Shown: positions 1 to 10,270 of the stretch, in pieces
How the letters are laid out: each line of letters begins with the position of its first letter
Numbering within the stretch: position 1 is the stretch's first letter
Source of the DNA: Chloromonas sp. AAM2
Taxonomy: Eukaryota > Chlorophyta > Chlorophyceae > Chlamydomonadales > Chlamydomonadaceae
NCBI GenBank assembly: GCA_004335635.1
Contig: QAXH01005666.1
Coordinates: 1-32,673, forward strand
DNA length: 32,673 nt
Direction: 5' to 3'
The notes under the pieces: generated by a model
The model's database searches: none
What the model was told of the DNA's origin: nothing
What the model saw: the letters and a program-made list of their open reading frames with translations, nothing else
Program-made: the position numbers and the translations under genes

Positions 1-42
1 GGTTTGTGGACGGGAGGGGGCGGTTTGCGGACGGGAGGGAGT
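1..42. repeat. 21-nt G-rich tandem repeat, two copies
   Basis: Positions 1-21 and 22-42 are near-identical 21-nt units of the form GGTTTG(T/C)GGACGGGAGGG plus three variable bases, and the start of a third unit is visible at about 44. The array may extend left of the window. No coding signal is seen here. Confidence 0.7.
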
Positions 43-879
43 AGTTTGTCGACTGCAGTACAGCACAAGGGGCATAATGCTTACGTTGACAGCCTATGCC
101 TTCAGTGGCCACAATTGCATGACACAATGAAAAACACCAGGGGTCGGCCCAACCTGACCGTACAAGATCAGGACTTCAAAGCAATGTCTGCTTGTCTGTA
201 GTAATTGTAATTCTGTCAAAGGGAAAGAAAAGCCTTCCTACAGAAACCTTCTTGCAGGTTGCAGCTGGCCTGTGCTCATGCACCACTCCCAGTGAGTTTG
301 CTTCCATCAGGAAACCATGAGGTCACACAACTGTACTCTTCCACGTCTGCAGACTTGATAGCAAGTGCTAGTAAGGTGAAAAGAGCAGACCACAGCAATG
401 TGCATGGTGTGAGTTTTGCAAGGTATAATCAACACAAGCGGACAGATGCAGCTTTGGCTTGGAATTGAACCATTGTGCCTCCATTGCCCCCTGTGGGTGG
501 GGTGCCTCACCGGGTGCGCCGCCGCATGCGGGTGTGGCGCAGCGGGGGTCGAGTGTATACGTGACCCGGGCCTGGCGGAAGGGCTGGCCAGGGGCGGAGT
601 GGGTCAGGCCGAACACGACCGTGTCACCTGCGGCACGGAGGAGGACCACATGGCGCCATGGCCTTGATGTGGTGGGAGCATGAGGTGGTTACTCTGCATT
701 CAGGGTCTTTGTCTCTGCCTCCCCTCTTCTGTCTTGATCAAGCAATCATGAGGCTGTATGAGGGTGCGTGGGGTGGATGGGTATGAGCAAACAGCAGCTG
801 TAGTCCAGGAGTACTAGGTAGCACACTGTGCATCAGGCTCATGCCTGTCATGTCCGTGCCTATCCCATCCAGGCTTTAC

Positions 880-1881
880 CCGTAACCCCTCGCACCCGAT
901 GTGTTGCAGGGCAGCGAGAAGTTCTGTGAGAAGCTCTCCCCGTAATCCACAAGGAACACACTTAGCGGGCTGCAAGCAAGCCAGCGAATATGAGCACAGG
1001 CATGAACGCAGGCTTATGGTATTGGCTCTGACGTTCGGCACTGCGTCATGAGTCGCACGTGTGTATGTGCTTGTGTCTGCCTCAACCATCACGTGATGGC
1101 TCTCACATGTGATGGTGCACATGCATGCTGCCTGAGCCTGGGACACACTGAGCGCTGATGTCCCCGTAGCATGGCAGGGCCCACTTTCCCCGACCAACCA
1201 CATGCACGTGCTGCCTTCACACTTCAAACCCGTCATGCGTTCAGCCCACAATTCTCTGCATCTGCACGCACACATTCATGCCCTGCAACATGCACGTGCC
1301 CTGCGACGTGCACGTGCCCTGCGACGTGCACGTGCCCTGCGACGTGCACGTGCCCTGCGACATGCACGTGCCCTGCGACATGCACGCGCCCTGCGACATG
1401 CACGCGCCCTGCGACATGCACGCGCCCTGCGACATGCACGTGCCCTGCGACATGCCCGCGCCCTGTGTCATGCCTGGTGGCACGCGCGCCCCCTCACACA
1501 ATCCATACCCACCATGCGCTGTCCGATGGCGTGTTCCATGTGCCCGCACTGGTCACCATGAGCGCCCGACCGCCTTCCCTCCATGTGGCCTGCAACACAG
1601 AAGTGGCCAGTACAGCAATTTCACGACACAGTTGACCAGAACACTGGTCTGATGACCACACTCTTGCTAGGACAGCAATCAGCACGTGGACTATCACGGA
1701 CCATGCATCCTGCATGCAACCTTCTCATTCAGCATCACCACGTCATTCCTTCCCACGATGTTACACATATCTATGTGATCACACCTTGACTGTGTACTGC
1801 TTGCCCACACAGAGTGGCCCTGGAGGGAGCATGGGCTTGCTGCCCTGTGGGTGGAGCTCCGTGATCAGAAACGCGGCCTCT
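880..1881 (-). CDS. Two candidate exons of an unrecognised minus-strand gene
   Basis: Two short stretches look like exons. The first, 1785-1881, lies between an acceptor ending in CGCAG and a donor AAG|GTGTGA and reads as 32 codons with protein-like composition (EAAFLITELHPQ...VGKQYTVK). The second, 880-969, follows a pyrimidine-rich acceptor (GCTTGCTTGCAG), ends at CGG|GTAAAG and reads 30 codons containing GELLTELLAALQHIGCEGLR. The first ends and the second begins in phase 0, so they could be joined. I could not connect either to a start codon or to a final exon in phase. Another minus-strand stretch at about 520-650 (LLRAAGDTVVFGLTHSAPG) also reads like protein but fits no consistent splice. 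The family is not recognised. This may be a real gene fragment, a pseudogene or chance. Confidence 0.22.
1281..1460. repeat. 18-nt minisatellite, ten units
   Basis: Ten consecutive 18-nt units of CCCTGCGACATGCACGTG with few substitutions; a degenerate eleventh unit follows to about 1476. The units split into CACGTG-bearing (first five and the ninth) and CACGCG-bearing (sixth to eighth) variants. Because 18 is a multiple of three, long open frames run through it on both strands, all with six-residue repeats, so those frames are repeat artefacts and not genes. Confidence 0.92.
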
Positions 1882-2876
1882 CTGCGACACACAGCATCAT
1901 TGAGCAGTGTTCGAGCCCTGTCAGTGCGCATGGGAAGAGGGAATTGAGGCAGCACAGGCAATTGATCGCGGCATGGCGCAGCTAAACTGGGAATGCATTG
2001 GCTCTAATGATGGCAACCGTTCGTGTTTGAGGCGTGTCACTGCCTGCTTCTTCCGGACATGTGCGGCAATGTGCTCAGGACGTATGGAGCTCAGGACCAA
2101 AGGCACAGTCACATGAGCGTGACTCATGCACCAAGCACACGATAAACTCACGTATCGTTGATAGGAGATAAATGCGCTCCCATGGCATCCATTGGCATGA
2201 GGCCACATCGCGGAACGACGCCATTCTCGTTTGCAAGCCAAAACCTGCAAGCATGGGAGCTTGCATGGACTTGCATCGGCGCGCAGAGAGGCTTCGCGCA
2301 AATGCAAATGTGCCTATGCTGTGCATGGATCGAGCTGTCAAATGGACTGCTGGTGGAGGCTGGCTCTGACTCAGGCTTCCGTTCTGCAAGCGTACTTCGC
2401 CCTAGCTTGCACGACCGGAAAGGACGGAATCAACAGTCACAGAGCCAGCTGCCTAAAGCATGAAACTGCTCCACTTGATAGCTGTGCATTTGGCATGACC
2501 GTTCTGGTAGCACACTGATGGCTCTGGCGTAATCCACGCATACCAGGACAGTGCTCCGAACAGGGCTCACCAAGGATAGCCGGAGCCCGGAGCAGCGAGG
2601 GTCAGCAATATGGTGACGATTGCAGACACCGGTGTGCAGCGGACTAGAGTGCGAGCTGTTTGTCCAGTCGGCAGTAGCACCATCACTTGCTGGCGGGCGG
2701 GTACTGACAGAGAGAACAAACGCGGACTGGCGTCTTTGACAACTATTTCAGGTATGCTGGGAATGCGATCGGTGCTTACAATTGTTCGACGGTGATTGTG
2801 TTTGAATAATTGATGATTTCGGCACTCATCGCCGTACCATCCGTCACACCTCTCATTCTTCTGGTTTTTTTCAGCT

Positions 2877-3017
2877 AGGCTGAGGGTCCTTCGGCACGAA
2901 GGGGACAGGCCACAGCATCATGCAGTTCAATCATCAGAGCCAAGCCCATTCTGTGAGCGGCCAATGTTCCCAAGAACGCAAGGCCAAAGTCCCTTGTTGC
3001 CGAAGGACCCTCAGCCT
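2877..3017. mobile_element. Inverted-repeat element, 27-nt arms (MITE-like)
   Basis: The left arm 2877-2903 and the reverse complement of the right arm 2991-3017 match at 25 of 27 positions and share AGGCTGAGGGTCCTTCGGCA exactly. The arms enclose about 87 nt with no open frame of note. Size and structure suit a miniature non-autonomous DNA transposon or a long transcribed hairpin. No convincing target-site duplication is visible, so the element type is inferred. Confidence 0.5.
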
Positions 3018-3991
3018 TGTCCCCATGGGGGCAATTGGTGCTTAATCACTTGGTGCTTTTGCATTCGCTCATTCTGCGGGTTTCCATAAGCTGTTGGTTT
3101 TCGAACCAACCTGATTGCCAATCCCATCGGCACAAATTCCATTCAACTTGGAAATGCGTTTCCATTTCTTCAAGCTACCGCCCTGAAATATGCCAAGACC
3201 GGCTGAATTCTCTGGGCTAGTTGGAGCACCTGAAGTATAGAGCCTGATTATGTACAAGTTACACGCTCACATCTTGTTAGTCAGTGTACACCCATTCAGG
3301 CCTCAAGGACGCACTTCATACATGCTAACAGCTAGCCAGCACTTGGTTCACTCAATAGCAATGCTTTATTTACCAAGAACAGGCGCATTCAAGGTTTCAA
3401 GGTTCAAACGGTGGTAAACCAGGCCCAGTGTGTTCAAGTGCCTGGTCATCGTAACACACACGTCCGGGGTCCATGCAAATCGCACGCGAACACTGTCTAT
3501 ACCACGTCCGTGGTCCATGCAATCCGATGTGCGCTGTGTATCTGGTGTGTTGGGAGGGCAGCAAGAATTGCGTGCATCGGCCACGGCAAGTCCTGAACAA
3601 CAAGGATCAGTGCATATAGAAGCAAAATTGTCCGCGAAATCCAAAAGCAATCATTGAATGGCTGCAATCCTTGTCTCAGCACATGATACATGTGTTGGCG
3701 CAAACTGGTCCAATCGTAGTCTTATGGTTGCACCAAAGTCCAACAATCATGAACGTAACGCTTCTGTTTCTGGTCATGTTTGGGCAGGGTGGCTGTCGCC
3801 TCTCTCATCCTACTGGCCCTGCACTGGGTCGCCACTCCATTGCCACCCACCCACAACACACATCCAACTTGAATGTTGCTCAGCTTGAGGCTGCACACGA
3901 GAATGGTTGGTTGTCAGCCTTGTAAGCTTGCCTCCGTTGCTGCTATCTATTCAAGCCTTGCCTCTGCTCAGGCTAGGCTGAGCCCAGGTCG
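3018..3991. other. Non-coding stretch, includes likely P4H 3' UTR
   Basis: No frame here has codon structure or splice sites that support a gene. The upper part is expected to be the 3' untranslated region of the minus-strand prolyl 4-hydroxylase gene that stops at 3992. Confidence 0.5.
3259..3263 (-). terminator. Candidate UGUAA poly(A) signal for P4H gene
   Basis: Plus-strand TTACA reads TGTAA on the minus strand, the poly(A) signal typical of chlorophyte nuclear genes. It lies about 730 nt downstream of the prolyl 4-hydroxylase stop codon. No nearer TGTAA was noticed on that strand. A five-base motif occurs often by chance. Confidence 0.3.
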
Positions 3992-6761
3992 CTACAACTC
4001 GGGTGAAGGCTCTGCGCCAAACCACCAATTAACTCCCAACCACTCCATCTCGCTCTTATCCAGCGGCAAATACCCGCTCCTCCGTCTGTTGTCGTTGATG
4101 CATGCCATGTCTGTTGTCGAGCACGACTTGCACATGCCGCACGCCTTGAGGCAGAGACCCGCGGCGTCGCCGGAGCCGATCATGAAGCCGCGATTCTTCT
4201 CGCACTCGCCGGATGCAGCCCACGTGGTGCACTGCTTGTGCATGTCCTGGCACTGGCCTGGCTCGCGGGGGTACTCGACTCGCCCCATGCGCTTGAGCTC
4301 AGCCCGGTGGAAATCAGCGGCTGTGAACACAACAGCACACACACACACACTCTCGGTAAACCGATCGTATGCAGTCCGGTGACTTTACACCGAAGTTGCG
4401 CCTTATAATAGCAACAACAGTGACAGAAAATACTAGTAATCCTGAAACACCAATAACCTGAAACACCAATAATAATGTAAACAATCACATGAAGTTGTGC
4501 CTCGGCCCAACAACCGCAATAAGCATGATTATGCACAGCTCTTTCTCTGCAGCAGTTTTTATCATGTATTGAGAATTCAGATGTCCAACAGCAGGCCACT
4601 CACGTTCGTACTCGTCCACATGAATCCACACAGGTGCGGCCCACTTGATGCCCTTGATGACCGGGCAGCCCGTGTGCATGGAGGCCTCGTCCATGGTGCC
4701 GTTCGCATGGAAGGAGTAGAACAGCACTGCGGGATCATGCGGGGTAAGCTAGGGTTAGTGGGACATACGGCTGGGATGACGTGACAAGCGGTGGCAACAT
4801 ACCCTAACTCCTACCCGTGACGCTGATGAGCTGCATGCAAGCTAAGGTGACAGGTCACCGTCGGTGGCAAGCATTGCGAGGGAACAGCCACCTCAGTAAA
4901 ACTAAGTTGCGAGCTCACTTGCCTGCATCTCCTGCCTTTGGCTTGTATGCTACGCTTCCCTTGGCGCAGTCGCTGAGCTTCATGCCCGCCTTGGCCATCC
5001 GGTCGGGTATGGAGGGGTCGGTCCACACGCTGTTCTGCGGGAAGGCGGTTTCTCCGCCCTCCTCCACGTCACTCAGGTACATAAGGAAGGTGGCCAGGCG
5101 GTGGTGCGGCCCGGCTGTGGACACACAAGGGGTTGGTGGCATGGTCAGGAACGCACGCACGCAGAGGTTTCATGTCGTAACACAGTCTTTAGCGATGCCT
5201 TACGCAGCTGACAGTCGCTTACACAGATCTTGTTAACTTATGCAACGGGAATGATACAGTAGCTCAAGACAAGGAGCCACAAGTCCACCAACTGTCATGT
5301 GTGTTGGGCCAAGCGACTCACGTTCCGATGAGTCACCGGCAGAGTCGTAGTGGGCGCCGTACTTCTGACCCTCCACATACCTCAGCACCTGAACGAGCAC
5401 ACACCACACGGCAACCATCAGAACATGCACTGGGAGACGGGTCAGGCTTTACAAGGGTCTGGCACTGTAGCAGACATTGCGTCCGCACTTATCAGGGCAC
5501 TGCTTCACTTGTTCCCATGCTTCAGAAAGGAGGTGGGTAGTCGGTTGTTGGCTGCCTGTTTTTGCTATCACGTGGTGAAGTAAACCTTAACCCACACCTG
5601 AATGTCTTCCTGGTGGCTCATGGGCACGTGGGTGAAGAGGCTGATGCGGCGCTCGATGCGCTCGATGATGGGGTCGGACAGGCGGCGGATGAACATGCCG
5701 TGACTGTGCAGGTCGGACAACAGATGCATTGTTTGGTGAAAACCAAGACGCAAGAACACTGGTCGCACTTGCATGTGGCTGTACGTCCTAGTGACACCTG
5801 GCCAAACAGTGCTTGCTGGCAGGTAGGAGGGCTAAGGCAGATGTGTGATTGTATGAGGCAGGCGTACCTGGTTCGAATGTTATCCACCACGCTCTCGCCC
5901 TTGGGTCCCACCACAGAGGACCGACGCATCTGCAGGGCGGCATGGTGTGATCAAGCTAGGGTAAGAAGTGATGCTAGCACTGATTTTGCAGGTGGAAAGG
6001 TGTGGAGGATTGGATGCCACAAGCTAGGGTCGGGGGTGATGCTGGTGCTGATGTGATCCAGCAGCCTGAAGCTGCGTGCTCCCCGCTTTCGTAGGAGCTA
6101 AATGCAAGTATATCACACTGCATGGGCATGGAACTGCATGGGGATGAAGCATGGGCAAAAATGAGTGAGTTTGAGTGAGTTGGCTGAGTGAGCTCACCAT
6201 CGGGGCTGCCAGGCGGACCATGTGTGCGCGCTCAGCATCTGTGAGGAAGTTGTGGAACACGTAAGCCTTCGGATGCAGGCCGACTTGCTCGACCCATGGG
6301 CTGTGATGTTCATCGAAAGGAAGGCCTGGCTCTGTGTGCTGCAGTGGGCAAGCAGGGTGCACAACTGCAGGTGTCAGGCAAAGTGGCTCTGCAAGGTCGT
6401 GCATTATCTGTGTTTTGCGGTGGCGGCCACTGCTGTCTTGCGCACTAGCTGGACTTGCAAACTTAACAACAAGCAAGCAAGGGAGCAAGCAAGCAAGCGC
6501 GTGCATGTCGGAAAAGCAACGTCTCCAAGGTTCCGTCATTCTTACCAAGCTCATGCTCCGGTCCAGGCTGATGCTGTCTGGAAGTCCTCCCCATCGCTGG
6601 TCACTCGCTGCAGTGCGATGGTGGGTGTACGGTTGGAATTCCGAGACTCAGCCGTTCGCGGTTGGCAGGCCGGTGTTCAAAAAGCCGGCGCTAGTACCTT
6701 GAGATGCCATGCTGCATGTCGTCAGCAGCAGCAGCGACGCCAATGTGGCTGCTCTCCGCAT
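3992..6761 (-). CDS. Secreted prolyl 4-hydroxylase with C-terminal ShKT domain
   Basis: Nine exons join in phase: 6698-6761, 6546-6607, 6198-6338, 5868-5929, 5598-5703, 5322-5388, 4923-5114, 4604-4726, 3992-4320, giving 381 residues. Residues 1-21 ([21 protein letters not shown]) form a signal peptide, so the enzyme should enter the ER lumen. The 2-oxoglutarate/Fe(II) dioxygenase fold follows: [12 protein letters not shown] carries iron ligands His158 and Asp160, then [21 protein letters not shown], then [14 protein letters not shown] with the third ligand His249 and the 2-oxoglutarate-binding Lys259, ten residues on as in the family. Exon 9 encodes a ShKT module with six cysteines at about 296-336, a common tail on algal and plant P4Hs. 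Known family members hydroxylate proline in hydroxyproline-rich cell-wall glycoproteins; that substrate is inferred here. Intron 7 is GC-AG. The start is chosen because it opens the signal peptide and fits the phase. Confidence 0.93.
4727..4922 (-). other. GC-AG intron inside the P4H gene
   Basis: Exon 7 ends at 4923 and the intron begins GCAAGT, giving the junction AG|GCAAGT, the classical strong context of the minor GC donor class. Splicing here joins GGA GAT GCA G to TG CTG TTC TAC and restores the conserved GDAVLFYS motif in frame. No GT donor nearby does this. Confidence 0.85.
6469..6497. repeat. CAAG simple repeat in a P4H intron
   Basis: An imperfect run of CAAG units interrupted by GGAG, lying in the intron between P4H exons 2 and 3. 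On the minus strand it reads as CTTG and could act as extra pyrimidine-rich sequence in the intron. Confidence 0.7.
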
Positions 6762-7653
6762 GTTCGAATGGTCTTCCGGTAATCTTGTCTGTCTCCTGTT
6801 TTTATTCCGAAAGCGGAAAGTGTTGGAGCTCAGAAATTGGCGAATTGTCTGATGTCAACACGACGATAGTTATACTTCTATGGCTCCGGCATTCGCATTT
6901 GAAGGCCCTTGTGGACATGCGTCGTCTCGGAATCAGCACGTGTCATGCATGATTTTCGAGACCTGCTACTGCCAGCTCCTGACGGGACGGCTGCGACACA
7001 AATGTCATCTTATCAATCTACCTTCAATACATGCTTACAGTGAATGGCCACAGTAGCGAAGTTTTCCCCCCGCTGTACAACATGAAGGTGCATTGCAGCT
7101 GGCGGCGAATGTATGCAGCGACTGTCACAGCGACGAGAGCAAAGGCAGAACCGTGGCACCATCACCACATGTCACTACATTATGCTGACAGGAAGAGCAT
7201 GCATTGACAAAGCCAGTGCACTGAGACGTGCTTGGTCTGTCCCATGGTAACACACAGGCTGCCATTCCTTTATGTGGCCATGCAAGATGACTGAGTTTGA
7301 TTGCGGGGTGAGTTTTGCAACATACGATACACTGCAAACAATGTGCTCGTGGCCAAAGCAGGGTGGTTACATGTTCATTACATTTGGCGGTTGGAAGTGG
7401 AATTTGTATGCATCCAGCGCCTCATCAACTGCCCTCTTGAGGCGTCAATACTGAAGGTAGTAATGTGTCAACGTTTTCTACCAATCCAGCGTTACAACTC
7501 TTCTCTTCCAATACAAGTGTAACGGTGGGATTGAGCAAGCACGGCACAGATAAAAGGCATACCGTTTGCTGCGGTCACGGGATTGAGCATTACTTGCATG
7601 TCAAGCTCTGATCTGCTCTGCTTAACCGCAGACCAGTCGAAGCGTAAAACTAT
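6762..7653. promoter_or_regulatory. Divergent intergenic region between P4H and ankyrin genes
   Basis: About 890 nt separate the P4H start (minus) from the predicted ankyrin-gene start (plus). It must hold both promoters and 5' UTRs if the starts are right. I see no coding frame, no clear TATA box and no repeat here. The section is less GC-rich than the flanking exons. Confidence 0.4.
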
Positions 7654-9461
7654 ATGGCTGGAGGGTGCAACCAACGCAGGGCTCGGCTCGTGCGACCATC
7701 TGTCAACGGTGAGTTAGCGCTCGCCCCGTCCAAGACAGCCTGCTTGGACTTAGCACAAATGGAGTAAGCTTCTACATCTGTGGTAGCAGGAGCATCCAAA
7801 AGACTCGCATCAGGAAGCTCGCCGCTGCACAGCGACTCTGGTCCCGTCGTAACGCGAACAAAATGGAGCGCACGCCGTGGTGGACCACGCTCTCTGGCCC
7901 GTTGCCAACGTGGTCTGGCAAGCCAGTGGGCGTCAAGGCTGACGGAGGAGGCAGCATCCGAGGCCAGGGCCGCATCGGAAACATGCGCCTCCACCATGCA
8001 GCCAACGCTCGCGACGCAAAACGTAGGTAGCGATGCGCACACTGACATGCCGCAGGCGCCGGGAGACGCCCAACGGAACTCAACGCCTCGCAATGCTCTC
8101 TGAACGGGCCTCGCGTCGTTCCTTATGAGCACTGTTGCTGCGGGCGTCCCGCAGCCATCCTGGCTGCCATCCTCGCCCCACGACCCTGCTGACCTTGACC
8201 TTGAGTAAGCAGCGAACCAGCCCAGTGGCGTGTCTTGCAACGCAGGCATCCAGGAGCTCGTGAGTGCGGGTGAGGATGTGAACGAGGTGGAGGCGGCGGG
8301 CAACACACCCCTGCACGCGGCTGCCTTCCAGGACTGGCCGGAGGGGGTGGAACTCTTGGTCAAGCTGGGGGCAAAGGTCAGCCTGGGTTCAGATGTTGCA
8401 GCGCAGCTGCATTCACACGTTGTCACCTTCTGCAGTTTCTGCATCAGTTGGGAGGTCCTGGGAAATCCCATGTGGTTATTTTGCGTACTTCATCACCATA
8501 CATCAAAAGACGACCCGCTGTTGATGATGTCAATATGCAATGACACTGGACGCTTGTTTCAAGGCTTGGTGCTTCTGTTGACAACAGCTGTGTCTATGAT
8601 GATTCACGTGCTGTTTGTAGGTGGATGCCTCAAACAATGCGGGTGACCGGCCCTGGCACACAGCACAGTACATGGGGCACACGGCAGCCATGCAGAAGCT
8701 GGAAAAGGTAAGAATTCGAAAAATCCCGCAGCCCGCGCGTTACCAATAAAAAGCTCATTGTACTTGCACTATTGAACATGGTATCCATCGTATGACATGC
8801 ACTTTGTGGACTGGACAGTGGATCCAAGGATTGCAAGCCTGCAAGCTGCGCTGCACTTGTGTGCATTGTGCGTGTGTTCACAGTACGGCGCTAACAAACA
8901 GAAGGGCAAGGTGCTGGTGCAGGAGCACGTGCCCAAGGTCAAGGTGAGGGGTGACCGTCAACTGCCTGCAGTGTGTCTTCCTGAGGCGTGCAACCGCTGA
9001 GGCACTATGTTTTCAAGCAAACGTGCAGCCGCTCTGAGCTGTCGTGTGCCGGGGTGAGCCGCTGTAGCGCACAGGGACATGTCATTGTGCTTCCAGACTT
9101 TATGTTCTTGTCTGCTGAGTGAGCCACTGTGATGCTGACCTAGTACGCGAAGGCTTGTCTGAATTGCCAGGTTCTGCGTGCCTGCCACAACTGTCTCAGG
9201 GTTCACAGGAAAAGTAACGTGACAGTGACCACATGCTGCATCAGCTCGCTGCGCCCTCTAGCCATCATCAATTGAGCTGGTTTCACTCCTGAACTGGCTT
9301 CCCTTCATCTGTGATATGAAACCCGCATTGTTTTACAGGACTTTTACCAGAAGGAGTGCTGGAAGCACCATCCCCTGCCGTATGCTGACTTCGTTGAATT
9401 CAAGAAGAAGGAGAGGGAGGGCTGGGAGGCTGCTCGCAAGCGCGCTGCACTGCAGGGCTGA
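7654..9461 (+). CDS. Small ankyrin-repeat protein
   Basis: Six exons join in phase: 7654-7708, 7790-8026, 8246-8376, 8621-8707, 8884-8943, 9339-9461, giving 230 residues. The last four are well supported. Exon 3 encodes one ankyrin repeat (GNTPLHAAAFQDWPEGVELL, about 115-141) and exon 4 a second, degenerate one (AGDRPWHTAQYMGHTAAMQK). A charged tail with KVKDFYQKECWKHHPLPYAD and KKKEREGWEAARKR ends the protein. Ankyrin repeats bind other proteins; no partner can be named. The first two exons are less certain. They are rich in Ala, Ser and Arg and could be an organelle transit peptide, and their donor GTAG|GTAGCG was chosen because it alone fits the phase-1 acceptor at 8245. An in-frame ATG at 8125 is cut off by TAA at 8206-8208 and any intron removing it would be only about 21 nt. 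Confidence 0.78.
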
Positions 9462-9823
9462 GCAAAGGAAACCCCTATGCTGTTGGAGGGGGTGCCGGCA
9501 GGGGAGCACCCGAGTCCGCTGTGGTGTGCCGGATCGTGGGACAGGGCACGGTTTTCCTGTCGCGTTTTCAGCATCAATGTCAGCGCTGTGGTCTGAGGCT
9601 GTCTTGCTGCAATGTGGCGCAACCTGTGCGATGAAAGGCCAGGGAAGCCAGCATGGTCACGGCTATGCATGCATGTTCTTGGCTTGTTTGCCTTCCGCTC
9701 TTCTTTACACGTGATGCCTGTATGAGTAAAGGTTAAAGAGAAGTTACAGCAGGGTTCCCTTCATGCACCAAGTAGGAACACACCTGGCTTGCAAGCCATG
9801 CAAGAGATGAAGCTTGATAATGA

Positions 9824-9828
9824 TGTAA
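9824..9828 (+). terminator. Candidate TGTAA poly(A) signal for ankyrin gene
   Basis: TGTAA about 360 nt after the ankyrin stop codon; a second copy lies at 10018-10022. Either could direct 3' end formation. On the minus strand TGTAA also occurs at 9744-9748 and could serve the convergent hydroxylase gene, in which case the two 3' UTRs would overlap. These are motif matches only. Confidence 0.35.
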
Positions 9829-10270
9829 CTTGGAAGCGATCAGCTCTTAGGATTCCGTGCATTTACCAGATCAGTACTGGCAGTGCAGCCACGCAGACAG
9901 ACACATACGGCGAGTTTGATAGTGGTCCGGCAGAGCCAACTCAATCAACATCATCATTCGCATTGCAATGGACTTCAAGACACTTGGCTCTTCAAGCACT
10001 GATGATCAGCAACTTATTGTAAAGAAGTGCATGCATAGATAAGCGATAGATGATGCCAGACGCAACGCAATTGAGAATAAATCACACTTCGCTGATGGTT
10101 CCCGCTGGACACTCCACAACACCTTTGACGTACTTGCATTGGGTCCCTGCGCATGAAGTAACAGGAACAACATGCACAGGCGTCACCCATGTGGACCTCA
10201 TGGCAACAGGCCAAACGTCCGGCTTGCCTAGTAGTAAAACAACAACATGAAATGCCTTGCAAGTGCCTGA

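Noticed and set aside
814..1275. 153-codon minus-strand frame
   Set aside because: Composition is Cys/His/Thr-rich and looks like translated CA/TG-rich DNA; only the short stretch 880-969 inside it has exon-like character.
1171..1652. Long open frames on both strands over the 18-nt minisatellite
   Set aside because: All are six-residue repeats forced open by the 18-nt unit; all frames are open equally.
8125..8205. Alternative ankyrin-gene start MSTVAAGVPQPSWLP
   Set aside because: In frame with the ankyrin exon but stopped by TAA at 8206-8208; an intron that removes it in phase would be only 21 nt.
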